Source: a virus
DNA length: 30,421 nt
Strand: one strand, 5' to 3'
IMG/VR virus record: IMGVR_UViG_3300034520_000364
Location: 1-30,421 of that record
Each line of letters begins with the position of its first letter. The stretch's first letter is position 1. Shown here piece by piece: positions 29,791 through 30,421 of the stretch. The position numbers and the translations under genes are program-made. Under the pieces are notes generated by a model that did no database searches, was not told the DNA's origin, and was given only the letters and a program-made list of their open reading frames with translations.

Positions 29791-30421
29791 ATGGCATATT
29801 CAGGCAAGATAACTATATCAGGGCAACAGAATAATTTTGTCAGTGCTTTTTCAGAATTCATAAGATACATTTGCGGAGACCCTTCAATTCCAGGAAGAGA
29901 TTGGCAAATTATTTTTACTGAGCTTGATGATTCACCAAATAATTTTCAATACATTTCCTATTCAGGGACTCTAAATGTAAATGCGAACAATGCATGGATA
30001 AATCTTCCTACTGCATTTGTGACAGAATATACTTTTACAAGAGGAGGAACAAACTTAATTGAAAATACAGATTACGAGCTTGATTGGAAGTTGGGAAGAA
30101 TAAAATTCTTAACAGGGACACCACCTTATGATGTTGATTATTCCTATAAGTTTAAAAGATTTAGGGTTGTAGTGAAAAACACAGGGTTGAGTGGGACAGA
30201 AAATATCTATGCAGGATTTTTGATGGTATCTTCTGGATATGACAAAGCAAATATTTTAGTTAGATGTTATCGAGGGTATGAAGCTGGAGTAACCTTTTTT
30301 GATACAGCTTTCGGTAATCCTATCAATTTACATCCTATGTTTGGTTTCTGGACTGGGACTATTGATATGTGGATTTTTTCAAACAAGCAAAGAATTATTC
30401 TGGTAGCAAGAAACAATATCT
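29791..30421 (+). CDS. tail tip/baseplate structural protein, 5' part (continues at base 1)
   Basis: ATG 29791 lies just after the tape measure stop. The first 168 residues (to 30294) join in frame to base 1 and end at 597, for 366 in all. The N-terminal part reads as a beta domain (GKITISGQQNNFVSAFSEFI, then GRDWQIIFTEL). The segment VVVKNTGLSGTENIYAGFLM near residues 128-147 is a motif I recall from distal virion proteins of other phages. It is not cut by a real gene end: the break is only the linear opening of the circle. Likely a tail-tip adsorption component; function not proved. Confidence 0.82.
   Translation, partial: MAYSGKITISGQQNNFVSAFSEFIRYICGDPSIPGRDWQIIFTELDDSPNNFQYISYSGTLNVNANNAWINLPTAFVTEYTFTRGGTNLIENTDYELDWKLGRIKFLTGTPPYDVDYSYKFKRFRVVVKNTGLSGTENIYAGFLMVSSGYDKANILVRCYRGYEAGVTFFDTAFGNPINLHPMFGFWTGTIDMWIFSNKQRIILVARNNI
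30295..30421. repeat. terminal direct repeat, right copy (circle overlap)
   Basis: Identical to bases 1-127. Counting it once gives a circular genome of 30,294 bp. The 127-base length matches a common largest assembler k-mer, which also suggests an assembly overlap; that tool link is inference. Confidence 0.93.

Noticed and set aside
1-30421. tRNA genes, insertion sequences and riboswitches
   Set aside because: I looked for cloverleaf arms with CCA ends, transposase motifs and long structured leaders by eye and found none. Weak or degenerate cases could be missed.

Overview
The window is a complete tailed-phage genome of about 30,294 bp, opened at an arbitrary point inside a tail gene. Its first 127 bases are repeated exactly as its last 127 (1-127 = 30295-30421), so the ends join into a circle. 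The tail gene starting at 29791 then reads on in frame through base 1 to 597. All credible genes are on the + strand and most overlap or abut. Gene order and families indicate a siphovirus with a lambda-like head and tail-tube module (Nu1/GpA terminase, gpW-like protein, lambda-type portal, fused prohead protease-capsid, FII/U-like proteins, tail tube, G/GT frameshift, tape measure). The tail tip is of the gene-transfer-agent type (DUF2460-like, DUF2163, NlpC/P60, hub). The AT-rich sequence, heavy use of AGA for Arg and ATA for Ile, and Lys/Glu-rich proteins suggest a low-GC and perhaps thermophilic host. Spanin-like genes suggest a Gram-negative envelope. The host is inference; nothing in the window names it.

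Layout. The late unit begins at a good sigma70-type promoter (20145-20172) and continues through head, connector, tail tube and tape measure genes. It crosses the circle junction into the tail tip (1-6783), tail fibre (6822-7859), lysis cassette (7875-9387: two spanin-like proteins, a holin-like protein and an exported lytic transglycosylase), a gpZ-like protein (9400-10056) and an Hjc-like nuclease (10076-10387). An AT-rich, repeat-bearing gap (10388-10671) with a candidate promoter separates it from the early/replication unit (10672-20066). That unit holds seven small genes, one of them a stand-alone DnaJ-type zinc domain, then RecT/Bet recombinase, a Cas4/RecB-like nuclease, SSB, a winged-helix replication initiator, a ParB-methyltransferase and the two terminase subunits.

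The most notable structure is inside the initiator gene. Eleven GTGCAC palindromes fall within 131 bp (15740-15870), followed directly by an AT-rich tract with a repeated 11-mer. This matches the plan of the lambda origin inside gene O. The repeats are not multiples of three, so they are probably DNA sites rather than a peptide repeat. I therefore propose a self-contained iteron origin bound by its own initiator.

Other translational and regulatory features are: a canonical -1 slippery heptamer TTTTTTC joining the two tail-chaperone frames; an internal start with a strong Shine-Dalgarno inside the protease-capsid gene, which would yield free capsid protein; a late promoter so close to its ATG that the message should be leaderless; an apparent -1 frameshift at a G5 run in the methyltransferase; and two small genes that look broken. 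I see no integrase, repressor, tRNA, CRISPR or polymerase gene.
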